A DNA stretch of 7,320 nucleotides from SZUA-448 sp964602475 (GTDB taxonomy: Bacteria > Bacillota > Clostridia > Lachnospirales > Lachnospiraceae), in the NCBI GenBank assembly GCA_964602475.1, contig CAZRRN010000084.1, positions 1 to 7,320 of the forward strand. Reading direction: 5' to 3'. A program made the translations under genes and the position numbers. The notes beneath the pieces were generated by a model that was given only the letters and a program-made list of their open reading frames with translations, was not told where the DNA came from and did not search any database. Positions within the stretch are counted from its first letter, which is position 1; the number at the start of each line of letters is the position of its first letter. Positions 6,217 to 7,320 of the stretch are shown here, piece after piece.

Positions 6217-6312
6217 GTGAAAGATGTACCTTTCACACGCAGATTTGTGCCTGCGCGGTGCTTGACACAAAGTCTGTTATGCGCAAAAAGCCGCGCAGAA
6301 ATGGAGATTAAG
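6217..6312 (+). repeat. 96-bp in-frame start-site repeat, copy upstream of kduI
   Basis: Third copy of the unit found in front of the GH27 gene, about 95% identical to those copies and in the same orientation relative to its gene. It opens with GTG (6217), preceded 7 bases upstream by AGGAG, and ends in AAATGGAGATTAAG directly before the kduI ATG. Its 32 codons are open and in frame (KDVPFTRRF ... SRAEMEIKM). Hairpins: TGTGAAAG (6216-6223) with CTTTCACA (6230-6237), and CTGCGCGG (6251-6258) with CCGCGCAG (6291-6298). A shorter alternative pairs CGCAG (6238-6242) with CTGCG (6251-6255). It splits the kdgK-kduI pair without adding a visible terminator. Confidence 0.9.
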
Positions 6313-7176
6313 ATGGAACTAAGAACAGCATCATCACCAAAGGACGTCAAATACTATACAACCGAGCGCCTGCGTGAAGAATTTTTAATTGATGACTTAT
6401 TTTTACCGGATGATATCAAGCTGGTATACAGTCATATAGACCGGATTATTACCGGATCTGCAGTACCTGTTAAAAATGCTCTGAAATTAACTGCAGGTGA
6501 CGAGCTACGTGCTCAGTATTTTCTTGAGAGAAGGGAAATGGGCGTCATCAACATCGGCGGAGCAGGTGAGATAATTATCGACGGAAGAAAGTATGCGGTT
6601 GAGTATAAAGAGGGAATGTATATTGGTATGGGAGCGAAGGAGATTTCCTTTACCAGCAAGGACACCAAGAATCCTGCAAAGTTTTATCTGAACAGTGCTC
6701 CGGCTCACAGAACCTATCCGACCGTATTGATCAAACCGAACGGAACAGCATCCGAAAATGTTGTAATTATCAAGGATTCCAATAAGGTAGAGCTTGGTTC
6801 GCTGGAGGAATCGAATCATCGTGTAATCAATAAATACATCCTTCCCGGTCAGGTGGAAAGCTGTCAGCTTGTAATGGGCATGACACAGCTGAAGCCGGGC
6901 AGTGTATGGAATACAATGCCCTGTCATACCCATGACCGAAGAATGGAGGTGTATCTGTACTTTGATATGCCGGAAAATGCTCTGGTATTTCACTACATGG
7001 GAGAACCCACTCAGACACGCCATATTATTATGAGGAATGAACAAGCAGTTATTTCACCAAGCTGGTCGATTCATGCGGGTTCGGGAACACAGGCATATAC
7101 TTTTATCTGGGGCATGGTTGGCGAAAATCAGGCATTTGACGATATGGACGGATGTGCTATGAAAAATCTGCTTTAA
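6313..7176 (+). CDS. kduI: 5-keto-4-deoxyuronate isomerase (4-deoxy-L-threo-5-hexosulose-uronate ketol-isomerase)
   Basis: A 287-residue cupin-fold, zinc-dependent cytosolic isomerase. It converts 5-keto-4-deoxyuronate, produced from unsaturated galacturonate released by pectate lyase action, to 2,5-diketo-3-deoxygluconate, which KduD reduces to KDG, the substrate of KdgK. Zinc ligands are visible as CHTHDRRMEVY with H205, H207 and E212, and IHAGSGTQAYTFIWGM with H254; the spacing matches the ligand set known for E. coli KduI. Other family stretches are IDRIITGSAVP (42-52), FLERREMGVINIGG (70-83) and PAHRTYPT (130-137). Length is near the family's usual ~280. The ATG at 6313 is chosen because it starts the conserved region and has GGAG 6-7 bases upstream. 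The frame continues upstream to GTG 6217 through the 96-bp repeat, which would add 32 residues. It probably forms an operon with kdgK, with a terminator after the stop. Confidence 0.95.
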   Translation: MELRTASSPKDVKYYTTERLREEFLIDDLFLPDDIKLVYSHIDRIITGSAVPVKNALKLTAGDELRAQYFLERREMGVINIGGAGEIIIDGRKYAVEYKEGMYIGMGAKEISFTSKDTKNPAKFYLNSAPAHRTYPTVLIKPNGTASENVVIIKDSNKVELGSLEESNHRVINKYILPGQVESCQLVMGMTQLKPGSVWNTMPCHTHDRRMEVYLYFDMPENALVFHYMGEPTQTRHIIMRNEQAVISPSWSIHAGSGTQAYTFIWGMVGENQAFDDMDGCAMKNLL

Positions 7177-7284
7177 TAAAATGCTACTCAAAGCTGGTTA
7201 GGCTTATTTTAAATGTAAATGTGTCAAAATGTGCATGTCATTTTAATAAATTATTAAGAAAGTATTAATTTATAAAGAAAATAT

Positions 7285-7313
7285 AAAGTCGAGAGCTTTT
7301 TGCTCCCGACTTT
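7285..7313 (+). terminator. Intrinsic terminator downstream of kduI
   Basis: AAAGTCGAGAGC (7285-7296) pairs with GCTCCCGACTTT (7302-7313) in 11 of 12 positions (one A-C mismatch) around a TTTTT loop. The T-rich end of the right arm runs into TTTATT at the window edge. It lies about 108 bases after the kduI stop, and the intervening sequence is AT-rich with no supported gene. Confidence 0.75.
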
Positions 7314-7320
7314 ATTGCAT

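Noticed and set aside
6262..6290. TTGACA inside the 96-bp element as a mobile promoter
   Set aside because: No acceptable -10 follows at 16-18 bases (the bases there read AAAAAG); TATG occurs at about 10 bases, too close. A promoter role is not supported by this sequence.
7177..7284. Small gene, promoter or cre-like site in the AT-rich stretch after kduI
   Set aside because: No open frame with a ribosome binding site is seen; the TGTAAATGTGTCA string lacks the central CG and the spacing of a cre site; the -10-like strings lack a partner -35.

Overview
The window looks like a chromosomal segment of a low-to-mid GC, Gram-positive anaerobe, most likely a gut Lachnospiraceae-type Clostridia bacterium. 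The evidence is: strong GGAG-type ribosome binding sites, a canonical CcpA/LacI-type operator (cre), SigA-like TTGACA/TATAAT promoters, and an inventory of cytoplasmic plant-polysaccharide enzymes. The genus call is inference; no rRNA or other phylogenetic marker is present.

Layout. (1) 1-804, plus: the C-terminal part of a GH43 beta-xylosidase/arabinofuranosidase-type enzyme with its beta-sandwich domain; its start lies outside the window. (2) 864-903: a perfect 17-bp hairpin that serves as a shared terminator for two convergent genes. (3) 911-2164, minus: a GH27 alpha-galactosidase. Immediately upstream of its start are two tandem 96-bp repeat units (2165-2356). (4) 2357-2695: a divergent regulatory region with two good plus-strand promoters, a weaker minus-strand promoter and several inverted repeats. 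(5) 2696-4912, plus: a YgiQ-family radical SAM protein ending in nine copies of a 10-residue basic repeat. (6) 4913-5114: a perfect cre site, a strong promoter and a leader hairpin. (7) 5115-6137, plus: a PfkB-family 2-keto-3-deoxygluconate kinase (kdgK). (8) 6217-6312: a third copy of the 96-bp unit. (9) 6313-7176, plus: kduI, followed by a terminator at 7285-7313.

Function. KduI and KdgK are two steps of the pathway that feeds unsaturated pectin/polygalacturonate breakdown products into KDG and then KDPG. The GH43 and GH27 enzymes fit removal of xylose/arabinose and galactose from hemicellulose or pectin side chains. The window therefore reads as a plant cell-wall sugar locus interrupted by a housekeeping-like ygiQ gene. 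No transporter, regulator gene or tRNA is present.

The most unusual signal is the 96-bp element. It occurs three times, in both orientations of the chromosome but always in the sense orientation of the gene it precedes. It ends in a ribosome binding site exactly in front of the start codon. It is 32 codons long with no stop and is always in frame with the gene. It carries internal hairpins, and near-duplicated GAGATTA..TG motifs bracket it. It behaves like a mobile translation-start cassette, or an in-frame palindromic element that would add an N-terminal peptide to unrelated enzymes.
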